Shown here: positions 6,857 to 13,085 of the stretch, in pieces | How positions within the stretch are numbered: position 1 is the stretch's first letter | Layout: each line of letters opens with the position of its first letter | From: a bacterium | GTDB lineage: Bacteria; Spirochaetota; UBA4802; UBA5550 | Assembly: GCA_024224995.1 (NCBI GenBank) | Contig: JAAENB010000671.1 | Span: forward strand, 1 to 13,085 | Direction of reading: 5' to 3' | DNA: 13,085 nt | Notes under the pieces: generated by a model | Seen by the model: only the letters and a program-made list of their open reading frames with translations | Databases searched by the model: none | Told to the model about the DNA's origin: nothing | Position numbers and translations under genes: made by a program

Positions 6857-6883
6857 ATGTAATAATTATTATTACATATGAAT
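6851..6883. promoter_or_regulatory. 33-bp perfect palindrome over the Rrf2 start, autoregulatory operator
   Basis: Perfect 16-bp arms (ATTCATATGTAATAAT and its complement) surround a single central base at 6867. It contains TGTAAT-N7-ATTACA (6858-6876), shared with the nitroreductase upstream region. It spans the -10 region and the first codon of the Rrf2 gene, so binding would shut off its own transcription. Confidence 0.7.
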
Positions 6884-6890
6884 TTGTCAA
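6862..6890 (-). promoter_or_regulatory. Promoter of the Rrf2 gene, possibly giving a leaderless mRNA
   Basis: A perfect TTGACA (6885-6890 on the minus strand) stands 17 bases from AATTAT (6862-6867). The expected transcription start falls on or next to the ATG at 6856, and no ribosome-binding sequence is present. Both facts suggest a leaderless transcript. Confidence 0.5.
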
Positions 6891-6989
6891 CCTTTTAAAA
6901 TCAAAAAAAGACAAAAAAGACAAAAAAGGAAAGACAAAAAAAGGGAGTATTACGATTAATGACTTCATGTTTTTGACCGATATTAATAT

Positions 6990-7018
6990 TTGACAAAGAT
7001 AAAAAATTTCGTTATTAT
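6990..7018 (+). promoter_or_regulatory. Sigma-70 promoter of the ankyrin-repeat gene
   Basis: TTGACA (6990-6995), 17 bases and TATTAT (7013-7018) form a near-consensus promoter, predicting a leader of about 42 bases before the ATG at 7067. The stretch 6901-6945 just upstream is purine-rich with repeated GACAAAAAA units. Confidence 0.75.
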
Positions 7019-7066
7019 TAAAGTAAAAGGAAAAAATCAAAGGGAAGTCAAAAACACAATAATAGT

Positions 7067-8476
7067 ATGAAATATAAATTTGTATATCTTATATTTTTCC
7101 TGCTGGCATCTACTGTAAGCTATGGGGAATTGCTCCATTTTACTGTCACAGAAGGAGACATTGAAACAGTAAAACAGCTTATTGATGAATATGCTGATAT
7201 TAATGCCGTAGATACAGATGGGAATACCTCTTTACACAGGGCTGCGTTTACGGGGCGCATTGAAACAGTAAAACTACAGATAGAAAAAGGCGCGAATGTT
7301 AACGCTAAAAAGGATGACGGATCATCTCCATTGCATGTTGCTTCAGCGAAAAAATTTATTGAGATAGCCAGGCTGCTCATAGATAATGGCGCTGATGTAA
7401 ACGCAAAAGATAAAGAAAATTCAACTCCGCTGCACTTTGCTTTAGATAAAAATAATATCGAAATTCCTAAATTACTTATTGAGAATGGAGCAAATATATT
7501 TACTGAAGATGACAGGGGGGATACTCCTTTACATCTGGCTTCATACTTCGGTAATACAAAAAGCGCTAAATTGCTCATAAATAAAGGCGCTGATGTTAAA
7601 GCTAAAAACAACAAAGCATATACACCGCTGCACCTGGCTTCACGTCAAGGCTCCAATGATATTGCGAAATCACTAATTGAGAAAGGGGCTAATGTAAACG
7701 CACAAGACTTCGATAAAAAAACACCACTGGACCTGGCTTTAAATAAAAATCATATCAGTACTGTACAGTTACTTATAAATAAAGAAGCTGATTATAAAGG
7801 CAGGAACAAATCCGGCGATCCACTTTTCCATTGGGCTATTAAAAATAATTATATCAATATTATCAATTCACTTATTGATACCGTTGCTGATATTAATGCC
7901 GAAAACAACCATGGAGAGACTCCCTTACATCTTGCATCATCAGTTGGCAATATCGATATTGTTAAATTATTAATGCAAAAAGGGGCTCGTGTTAACACTA
8001 TAGATAAATATAATAAAACACCTTTATATAGGGCTCTGGCAAATGACCATTTAGAGATTGCGAATTTCCTGATCATAAAAGGAACTGATATTACCAGGGG
8101 CAAATCCTCCTTGTTCCTGCTTGCAGGACTTCATCATTTAAGTATGATAAAATTACTTATTGAAAAAGGAGCTAATGTTAATGGCGTTTCAGACGGAGAA
8201 ACACCTCTGTTTATGGCTGCTCAAAAAGGCTGCATCGCAAATGTAGAATTACTTCTCGATAAAGGAGCCAATATTAATGCGGTGAATTCATCCGGTGAAA
8301 CACCGCTGCATTTTGCTTCGGGAAAAGGGCATATTACGATTACCAGGCTGCTGATAAAAAAAGGCGCCGATGTTTACGCAAAGGATAAAGACGGTCAAAC
8401 TCCATTAAAAACTGCGATTAAATATAAACAAAAAGAAATAATAGAACTCCTGAAAAAACATGGAGTATTGGAGTAG
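7067..8476 (+). CDS. Secreted ankyrin-repeat protein
   Basis: This 469-residue protein starts with a signal peptide, MKYKFVYLIFFLLASTVSYG, so it is exported. The rest is almost entirely ankyrin repeats, about 14 in all: a capping repeat at about 21-50, twelve units of roughly 33 residues with the TPLHLAS...LLIxKGADVNAK pattern, and a final cap ending KKHGVLE. The unit near 340-370 (KSSLFLLAGLHH) has lost the TPLH signature. Ankyrin repeats bind proteins. An exported version could act on periplasmic or host proteins. No transmembrane or enzymatic domain is present. The nearest purine-rich stretch (AGGGAAG, 7041-7047) is about 20 bases from the ATG, so the ribosome-binding site is unclear, but the signal peptide supports this start. 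It is the only plus-strand gene here and has its own promoter. Confidence 0.9.
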   Translation: MKYKFVYLIFFLLASTVSYGELLHFTVTEGDIETVKQLIDEYADINAVDTDGNTSLHRAAFTGRIETVKLQIEKGANVNAKKDDGSSPLHVASAKKFIEIARLLIDNGADVNAKDKENSTPLHFALDKNNIEIPKLLIENGANIFTEDDRGDTPLHLASYFGNTKSAKLLINKGADVKAKNNKAYTPLHLASRQGSNDIAKSLIEKGANVNAQDFDKKTPLDLALNKNHISTVQLLINKEADYKGRNKSGDPLFHWAIKNNYINIINSLIDTVADINAENNHGETPLHLASSVGNIDIVKLLMQKGARVNTIDKYNKTPLYRALANDHLEIANFLIIKGTDITRGKSSLFLLAGLHHLSMIKLLIEKGANVNGVSDGETPLFMAAQKGCIANVELLLDKGANINAVNSSGETPLHFASGKGHITITRLLIKKGADVYAKDKDGQTPLKTAIKYKQKEIIELLKKHGVLE

Positions 8477-8534
8477 CACTGCCGCAAAAACAAAAAGGGT
8501 ACAAACTCGGTGACTCACCACTTATGTCCGGATA

Positions 8535-9137
8535 CTAAAAAATATCTCGTGCTTCCATTTTAAGATCACCATTATTTATTGCCGGGTATACTTTTTTATA
8601 AACCTCTTCCAGCTGTTCTCTACTAAGCAGGTGAAAGTACCTCCGCGCCTGGTTTGTATCCGATTGGGTCCATCGTCCTGAATCAATGGCGTTATGTACC
8701 AGCACCATGGTCTTTTCATAGGATTCTATTCTTTTCTCTTTTGATACCTGGGACTCCTCGGGCTTTTCATTGTTCTCATTGGAATTATCATTTTCATAAC
8801 CAGTATCGCTTCTTATTTCAGCGATAACATCTTTTAATTCATCTTTAAGAAGCTTTCTTATTTCCTGCTGCAATACAGCTTCACCGGCGTCTGTTTTATC
8901 AAAACCGTCTTCCGGTTCTATGCCTGTATCCGTATTTTTCTTTTTCGCAAGGAAGTTGCCAATGACCTGCTGTTTTTGCAGTTTTAATACCTGTTCCAGC
9001 AGTTTCCTGTTGTTGTCAGTTCCATTGTTTTCTATAAAAGATATATTTAATAAAAAAAGAATGTTTACCGCTAAAGAAACAATAAAAGCACCGGGCAGTA
9101 ACAATCTAATTTTTTCTTTTTCCATTTTTCTTTTCAT
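8535..9137 (-). CDS. Single-pass membrane protein with coiled-coil, unknown function
   Basis: This 200-residue protein has a basic start (MKRKMEKEKIR), one hydrophobic segment at about 11-33 and a charged extracytoplasmic region. Stretches at about 43-65 (NRKLLEQVLKLQKQQVIGNF) and 88-110 (VLQQEIRKLLKDELKDVIAE) look like coiled coil. Residues 113-135 are an acidic Asn/Glu-rich linker. The C-terminal 65 residues (HNAIDSGRWTQSDTNQARRY, LSREQLEEVYKKVYPAIN) look helical. GGAG lies 9 bases before the ATG. I do not recognise the family. It converges with the ankyrin gene, and the 58-base gap between them has no convincing terminator. Confidence 0.75.
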   Translation of the reverse strand: MKRKMEKEKIRLLLPGAFIVSLAVNILFLLNISFIENNGTDNNRKLLEQVLKLQKQQVIGNFLAKKKNTDTGIEPEDGFDKTDAGEAVLQQEIRKLLKDELKDVIAEIRSDTGYENDNSNENNEKPEESQVSKEKRIESYEKTMVLVHNAIDSGRWTQSDTNQARRYFHLLSREQLEEVYKKVYPAINNGDLKMEARDIF

Positions 9138-9161
9138 TTTTACTTTCTCCGGTTTTAAATT

Positions 9162-9194
9162 TAATGGCAGACCAGGCTGCCTGGTCTGCCATTA
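9162..9194. terminator. Perfect 15-bp-stem hairpin between two small genes
   Basis: TAATGGCAGACCAGG, CTG and its exact complement form a very stable hairpin between the stop of the gene at 9211 and the start of the gene at 9137. It probably ends the upstream transcript or shields its 3' end, but no U-run follows on either strand, so it may instead be an mRNA-processing or repeat element. Confidence 0.55.
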
Positions 9195-9210
9195 TTAAGC
9201 CATTAATTTC

Positions 9211-9606
9211 TTATGGAATATTAGAAGAGAAATTTTCTATTTTGAGGCGTGTAATTTCTGCATTACCGTTAAATTCAAAATAAATATATGAATGTGCTGT
9301 CATCGTTTTTACAATATCTATATATAACTGGTTAAAAGACCACGCTTTTACATACCGCCCACTTGCGTCAAGCGCCCCACAGTAAACTCTATAACTCGCG
9401 CTATTGCGATGAAAAGCCTCCGTAAAACAACCAATATATTCAACATTGTTGGGGGTATTTTTTGCAGAGCTCATAGATCCCTTCCCATACCCCATTCCAT
9501 TGGCAGTACTATAGTATTGAACTTCCACAGGGCTAATTGCTGAATACCCTGCAAACAAAACACCTGCCGCAGCAAATAGAAAAACTAAAACTAATAACTT
9601 CTTCAT
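9211..9606 (-). CDS. Small secreted protein, unknown function
   Basis: This 131-residue protein has a clear signal peptide (MKKLLVLVFLFAAAGVLFA, cleavage probably before GYS) and a mature part of about 112 residues rich in Tyr, Ser and Asn with two Cys (IGCFTEAF and VYCGALD) that could form a disulfide. No known domain is recognised; the pattern looks like a compact beta-rich periplasmic or secreted protein. AAAGGAG lies 7 bases before the ATG, an ideal ribosome-binding site. It is followed by a strong hairpin and preceded by one copy of the 67-bp hairpin element. Confidence 0.8.
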   Translation of the reverse strand: MKKLLVLVFLFAAAGVLFAGYSAISPVEVQYYSTANGMGYGKGSMSSAKNTPNNVEYIGCFTEAFHRNSASYRVYCGALDASGRYVKAWSFNQLYIDIVKTMTAHSYIYFEFNGNAEITRLKIENFSSNIP

Positions 9607-9668
9607 TTTAAAACTCCTTTGTTTTATTATTTAAGTTTAAAACTCTGCCTAAAATATACCAAAAATAA

Positions 9669-9735
9669 AACAAATCGGCATAGCAGATCACGATCCCGAA
9701 ACTTTTTATTGTTTCGGGATCGTGTTCCTGAAAGT
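9669..9735. repeat. 67-bp hairpin element, copy 1
   Basis: Same orientation and length as the copy at 10959-11025, exactly 1290 bases away. It contains a perfect 14-bp stem (9689-9702 with 9711-9724) around the loop TTTTTATT, next to CAAATCGGCATAGC. It lies just beyond the stop codon of the protease gene and before the small secreted protein gene. Confidence 0.9.
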
Positions 9736-9743
9736 GTTATTAA

Positions 9744-10949
9744 TTAGTTACCTGTTTTCCTCGTTGGATAAACATAGTATTGCACCCCTTCATCCGTATA
9801 TCCGGAAGAAATCAAAGAATTTCTCGCTTCAGCTGTGTTTAAAATTGTAAGAGAATGATCTCCAGTTGAACTATTCCACCATCTATATATAGGAATTGTT
9901 CCAGGTGCCTGGTGATCAAATAGATAGCAGTTAATCTCCTCGTAAGCATATCCATAAACACCGTTTGGAAAATAATCTGTTAAGAATGAATGATCATTTA
10001 CAAAAGGACTCCAATATTGATGCAGGGGAACTGATCCGTTTTCCTGTGACGCATGAACGTATGCGGCAATGCCTTCATATTGATAACCGTAAATCTCAGC
10101 TGATGCGGCACTCCTGGTAAATAAATTATCCTGAATTGTGGGATTATACCACTGGTAAAGCGGCACAGCTCCATAGTTGTTTATTATTGCAGAAACTTTT
10201 TGAATAGCTGATATACAAACACCTGCATTTAGTTCACTTTCCTCGGAGCATGTTCCAGTTGTATGTACACCAATTAAAACACCGTTAGAATCAAGTACAC
10301 CTGAACCGGAGCTGCCACGCGATGTGTCAAGGTTAGAATATAAAATTATTTTTTTTGCACCGCCAAGACTATAAAACGATCCGGTCTCTATTTGTTTAGG
10401 TTCGCCATGTGGATGCTGTATAACGGTAAGTCTTTCATTCGTGTCAGGAGTTCTACCACTAACTTCTGCCCATCCATAAGTATCACCAGGTCGTCCAGCT
10501 AGTTTTATAATAGCATAATCAAGATCAACATTTGCACCATCTTCCACAACTTCAATAATGCTGAAAGAATCTTCTTGCAGTGGAGTACCATTTGAATCTA
10601 ATTCATAATTAAATGAAACGGAATCCAAAAATGTCTCATTATCAACACAATGGCTTGCAGTTAAAAACAAGTCCGGTCCTATTAGAGTACCACTACAAAA
10701 TTTTTGTTTAATATTGGTTTGTATCGCACCAACAGGTCTTTTATGATCATCTACAAATGCTTTTGAAACGTTTAATAACCCGTCATATTGATTAACATGC
10801 TGCAGGTCATTTGTAGGACCACATATACCGGTAGGAAAACTTTCCAGAGACCTGTTTACTTTATAGTTTAGAGGGTCACTTTTTTTTTCACTAAAAGCTT
10901 TAGCCTCATTTATATCTTCCGTGCTTTCACATCCAATTATTGAAAACAA
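9744..10949 (-). CDS. Trypsin-like serine protease lipoprotein with DUF5648-like C-terminal repeats
   Basis: The 401 residues, counted from a TTG codon, begin FSIIGC, the end of a lipoprotein signal peptide. An S1 protease domain follows: catalytic His100 in FLTASHC, Asp144 in LDYAIIKL and Ser214 in SRGSSGSGVLD, with Cys85/Cys101 placed like the usual disulfide. Residues about 261-397 hold three repeats of the type VPLYQWYNPxxxDNLFT...GYQYEGIAAYVH, as in DUF5648 proteins, probably a binding module. The protein likely works at the cell surface. The true start is unclear: no ATG, GTG or TTG lies in frame upstream before a TGA at 11010-11012, and the reading frame enters a 67-bp hairpin element. 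One base fewer in the T-rich stretch near 10950 would join an upstream ATG. It may be a frameshifted or 5'-damaged gene. Confidence 0.85.
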   Translation of the reverse strand: MFSIIGCESTEDINEAKAFSEKKSDPLNYKVNRSLESFPTGICGPTNDLQHVNQYDGLLNVSKAFVDDHKRPVGAIQTNIKQKFCSGTLIGPDLFLTASHCVDNETFLDSVSFNYELDSNGTPLQEDSFSIIEVVEDGANVDLDYAIIKLAGRPGDTYGWAEVSGRTPDTNERLTVIQHPHGEPKQIETGSFYSLGGAKKIILYSNLDTSRGSSGSGVLDSNGVLIGVHTTGTCSEESELNAGVCISAIQKVSAIINNYGAVPLYQWYNPTIQDNLFTRSAASAEIYGYQYEGIAAYVHASQENGSVPLHQYWSPFVNDHSFLTDYFPNGVYGYAYEEINCYLFDHQAPGTIPIYRWWNSSTGDHSLTILNTAEARNSLISSGYTDEGVQYYVYPTRKTGN

Positions 10950-10958
10950 AGAAAATAT

Positions 10959-11025
10959 AACAAATCGGCATAGCGAATCATGATCCCGAAACTTTTTATT
11001 GTTTCGGGATCATGATTCTTAAAGT
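10959..11025. repeat. 67-bp hairpin element, copy 2
   Basis: It matches copy 1 at 9669-9735. The stem is longer here, 18 bp (10975-10992 with 11001-11018) around the same loop. Positions 10981/11012 form a T-A pair where copy 1 has C-G, a compensatory change that supports selection for the hairpin. It fills the gap between the AraC-type gene and the protease gene and overlaps the expected signal-peptide start. Confidence 0.9.
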
Positions 11026-11042
11026 ATTCCGTGATGAGTTCT

Positions 11043-12125
11043 CTATTTGCTTCGCCTGAAATCGGCCGGAGACATATTCATGTCTTTTTTAAAAGCGCTA
11101 TAAAAAGCGGTGTAGGAATTAAATCCCACGGCATAGGCTATTGAAAGAGTATTCTGCTGAAAATCTTCAATAAGGAGCTTTTTTGATTCCACTACGCGGT
11201 AAGTGTTGATATAATTACTAAAGTTTTTTCCGTAGTGTTTATTAATAAATTGGGAAAGCTGGCGGGGCGTTAGCTCAAGAGCTTCGCTCAGTTTAGCCAG
11301 GGTAATATCTTCATCGCAATAAAATTTTTCATCTTCCATGATGAGTTTTAGCTGTCTCTCCAGGTTCTCCTGGTTTACATTATCCAGGTAGGACCTGGCG
11401 TAATCCTTTTTCGGCTTCCGCGCAGTGCCGGCCCGGAGCAGGAAGGGATATCGCTGGCTCATGCAATAGAGGGTAAATAACATAAAAGATTCGAACAGGA
11501 TATTATATTTCATTAGAGTAAAATCAATAATAACGATATTAACTGCTGCTAGAACAACACAAACAAGCCACATGAACAGCAATCCTATGAGGATAATGAT
11601 CTTTCCCTGTGCCGGGTTTCCCTGTTTCACGCGTAATAGTATTTTTCTCATGGCAAAAATGATATAGAAAAAAAAGTGAACCAGGCCCAGTATCCCCGGT
11701 ATTCTAGTAAGCATGAATTCTTCATTAAGAAACAGTTTTGTTAACAATTCTCTTTTTTCATCTCCGCTTTTTATGATAAAAGGCAGAAACAGTACCAGGA
11801 CAATCAATGCCGCTGCAAAATGAAGCCAGTCTTTCCGCTCCATTGATTCTTTTTCACCGGAAATATTTTGAATGTAAAAATATATTAATGGTCCCGTAGC
11901 CATAAGTACCGGGGCATGAATCCCAAAAAAGTGAGGATATGCCAGGATCTTATTGGAGTAAACCAGGTACATGAAGAAATGCAAAAAAGCCAGGGCGAAT
12001 AAAACCAGGGAAAGTGTACCATTCCTGAACCGTAAAGGCCTGGTAAGCAGCCCAATAGCCATTAAGAGGTACGTACCCAAAGCGAAGATTATGATGGAGT
12101 CCGTTATTGATTGTAGTGATGACAT
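11043..12125 (-). CDS. 7-TM membrane-bound AraC-family transcriptional regulator
   Basis: This 360-residue protein has seven hydrophobic segments, at about 8-27, 37-57, 66-86, 101-118, 142-163, 174-200 and 208-228, then a cytoplasmic linker and an AraC/XylS double helix-turn-helix at about 272-358. The signatures are DITLAKLSEALELTPRQLSQ and VGFNSYTAFYSAFKKDMNMS with PADFR. It probably senses a signal through the membrane and binds DNA while anchored. A TTG 11 codons upstream is possible, but GAGG lies just before the ATG at 12123-12125, which I prefer. The upstream region carries the bipartite promoter motif and 22-bp direct repeats. The protease gene follows on the same strand. No ligand or target is known. 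Confidence 0.9.
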   Translation of the reverse strand: MSSLQSITDSIIIFALGTYLLMAIGLLTRPLRFRNGTLSLVLFALAFLHFFMYLVYSNKILAYPHFFGIHAPVLMATGPLIYFYIQNISGEKESMERKDWLHFAAALIVLVLFLPFIIKSGDEKRELLTKLFLNEEFMLTRIPGILGLVHFFFYIIFAMRKILLRVKQGNPAQGKIIILIGLLFMWLVCVVLAAVNIVIIDFTLMKYNILFESFMLFTLYCMSQRYPFLLRAGTARKPKKDYARSYLDNVNQENLERQLKLIMEDEKFYCDEDITLAKLSEALELTPRQLSQFINKHYGKNFSNYINTYRVVESKKLLIEDFQQNTLSIAYAVGFNSYTAFYSAFKKDMNMSPADFRRSK

Positions 12126-12159
12126 AACTACCTCGTATAGGGGAATAATAACCGGCAAT

Positions 12160-12203
12160 TAATATTACCGGTGCATACATATAATATTACCAATGCATAC
12201 ATA
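12160..12203. repeat. Two 22-bp direct repeats in the AraC-gene leader
   Basis: Copies at 12160-12181 and 12182-12203 differ at 2 of 22 bases (TAATATTACC, then GG or AA, then TGCATACATA). A 22-bp period is two helical turns, fitting tandem sites on one DNA face as AraC-type proteins use. They lie between the promoter motif and the start codon, so autoregulation by this regulator is plausible. Confidence 0.7.
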
Positions 12204-12207
12204 TACA

Positions 12208-12244
12208 AGTCCGGTTTAGAGCATAATCGTGTCTCACTTTTTTT
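12208..12244 (-). promoter_or_regulatory. Candidate ECF-type promoter, copy 3
   Basis: On the minus strand an A-tract, GTGAGACACGATT, 11 bases and CGGACT end about 83 bases before the AraC-type ATG. It is nearly identical to the copy at 2219 in its two blocks and shares the ACGATT-N11-CGGACT core with the sigma factor upstream region. Confidence 0.55.
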
Positions 12245-12286
12245 TAAAAAACTAAAAAATATGCGGCTCCTCCTTTCGACTAACAC

Positions 12287-12304
12287 ATACCGAATGGACG
12301 GTAT
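12287..12304. terminator. Short hairpin ATACCG-N6-CGGTAT downstream of lipoprotein paralogue
   Basis: A 6-bp stem lies 24 bases after the stop at 12329, matching the hairpin at 2300-2317 after the paralogous gene. The loop bases differ while the stem is kept. No U-run follows. Confidence 0.4.
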
Positions 12305-12328
12305 AAGCCGGCCAACCTGCCATGTTTA

Positions 12329-13085
12329 TTATGGAAGATTTTCATAAAGCATATCGGAGTCCAACAGACCATTCCAGAGAGGAGTATAAAAACCTCTCCT
12401 TGTGGGAATTTGATAACCTTCCACACTATTACATTTCAATTCCACCAGGTAGGAACCGGAATCAGGAATTAGCCTGTCCAGGTCAAAGGTGTCTCCATCT
12501 TCTTGCCATCCCGAAGCAGCAATAAATTCATTTGAATATCTGTCGAAAACGGTAGCTTTCCACAGTGCGCCTGCGTCTACCGCTTCCTGCGGCTCTATAT
12601 CAACCGAAATGCTGCTGGTAGTTTTCGTATCATTGGACTGAACCGTGAATGAACCGGTCATTGAAGAATTCCAGGTATTGTCTGAATTTTCGGCTTCAAC
12701 CTTAATCGTGTACGTACCGGGATCACTACCGGCAGCCCATGAATATGAACTTGTATTGGCATCCCACCGGGATTCAAGCAACTGAAAAGAATCGCCGTCC
12801 GGCGCTTTCACCCGGAAATGGTATGAATACTGCGTGGAAGGACCACCACCGTTGACCTCTCCTGTGACTGTAACGGTTTCACCGGCGGCAACAGTATCTT
12901 CACTTACGAAAACGCTAAGAGAAGCATTAAGAGGTTCCGGTGCCGGGTCGTCATCATTCGCTGAAAAATTAAAAGGGTCACGCGCGTTATCCCTTTCATA
13001 TCCGCATGAAGACATTGAGATAAATAACAAGAATATACCGGCAAGTATAAAGAGAACGGAAAAATTATTAACAGTATTGGACAAA
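12329..13085 (-). CDS. Ig/PKD-like lipoprotein, paralogue of 2410-3060 (5' partial)
   Basis: At least 251 residues are present; a TTG sits at the very edge, but the true start may lie outside. The signal peptide ends SMSSC, with Cys 27 counted from that TTG, followed by GYERDNARDPF and an Asp/Pro linker. The Ig/PKD-like domain (about 55-152; DTVAAGETVTVTG, GSDPGTYTIKVEAEN) is close to that of the paralogue. The C-terminal 95 residues (ISVDIEPQEAVDAGALWKA onward to SMLYENLP-like end at DSDMLYENLP) are different and resemble a beta-sandwich rather than the Cys-rich tail of the other copy. Function is unknown; it is probably exposed at the surface. The AraC-type regulator gene lies downstream on the same strand. 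Confidence 0.8.
   Translation of the reverse strand, partial: LSNTVNNFSVLFILAGIFLLFISMSSCGYERDNARDPFNFSANDDDPAPEPLNASLSVFVSEDTVAAGETVTVTGEVNGGGPSTQYSYHFRVKAPDGDSFQLLESRWDANTSSYSWAAGSDPGTYTIKVEAENSDNTWNSSMTGSFTVQSNDTKTTSSISVDIEPQEAVDAGALWKATVFDRYSNEFIAASGWQEDGDTFDLDRLIPDSGSYLVELKCNSVEGYQIPTRRGFYTPLWNGLLDSDMLYENLP
12663..12912. repeat. Duplicated segment, partner of 2681-2930
   Basis: Ungapped alignment at an offset of 9982 bases with about 25 mismatches in 250, many at third codon positions. Similarity then breaks off on the C-terminal side, where the two genes carry different domains. Confidence 0.9.

Noticed and set aside
6942..6975. A fourth ECF-type motif before the ankyrin gene (A-tract then TTACGATT, plus strand)
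   Set aside because: No CGGACT lies 11 bases downstream, and a better sigma-70 promoter lies at 6990-7018.
6849..7040. Minus-strand ORF of 63 codons upstream of the Rrf2 gene
   Set aside because: It translates A/T-rich promoter DNA into Phe/Ile/Leu runs and has no ribosome-binding site.
7120..8103. Minus-strand ORFs inside the ankyrin gene
   Set aside because: They mirror the repeat structure of the real gene on the other strand.
8477..8534. GGTG-ACT-CACC as a terminator between convergent genes
   Set aside because: The stem is only 4 bp with a 3-base loop and no T-run follows.
9669..11025. Hairpin elements as integron attC sites around a cassette
   Set aside because: The arms lack the RYYYAAC/GTTRRRY core sites, the stems have no extrahelical bases, there are only two copies and no integrase is seen.
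12322..12525. Plus-strand ORF of 67 codons antisense to the partial lipoprotein
   Set aside because: It lies wholly over the real gene's coding region and shows no recognisable domain or ribosome-binding site.

Overview
The window is AT-rich chromosomal DNA, probably from a Gram-negative bacterium with many lipoproteins. Spirochaetota is my best guess. The signs are three lipoproteins with loose lipoboxes, a 7-TM AraC-type regulator, a CsgG-like/DUF5683-like exported protein and a short ECF sigma factor. No rRNA, tRNA, CRISPR array, transposase or phage gene was seen, and no ribosomal marker fixes the phylum, so the assignment is inference. All genes but one lie on the minus strand.

Layout: (1) 1-2157, a large lipoprotein cut off at its C-terminus, with a seven-repeat propeller-like part, a LamG-like domain and near-identical 96-bp tandem repeats. 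(2) 2410-3060, a small Ig/PKD-like lipoprotein. (3) 3244-5536, a tight operon reading ECF sigma factor, two-TM membrane protein (candidate anti-sigma/sensor), then CsgG-like + DUF5683-like exported protein. (4) 5759-6856, a nitroreductase and an Rrf2-type repressor carrying a Cys cluster. (5) 7067-8476, the only plus-strand gene, a secreted protein of about 14 ankyrin repeats with a clear sigma-70 promoter. (6) 8535-9606, two small exported or membrane proteins of unknown function. (7) 9669-11025, a trypsin-like protease with DUF5648-type C-terminal repeats, bracketed by two direct copies of a 67-bp hairpin element. (8) 11043-12125, a 7-TM AraC-family regulator. (9) 12329-13085, a second Ig/PKD-like lipoprotein cut by the window edge, paralogous to that at 2410-3060.

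Two regulatory circuits can be read from the DNA. First, an A-tract followed by GTnnGnnACGATT-N11-CGGACT occurs exactly three times between genes: before the sigma factor itself, before the propeller/LamG lipoprotein and before the AraC-type regulator. This looks like the promoter of an autoregulated ECF sigma regulon that controls surface proteins. Second, TGTAAT-N7-ATTACA occurs within a 33-bp palindrome over the Rrf2 gene start and within a 43-bp inverted repeat before the nitroreductase. A degenerate third copy lies just upstream. This points to a self-repressing redox switch controlling the nitroreductase.

The two Ig/PKD-like lipoprotein genes and the DNA downstream of them are a diverged segmental duplication whose copies carry different C-terminal domains and now lead into different genes.
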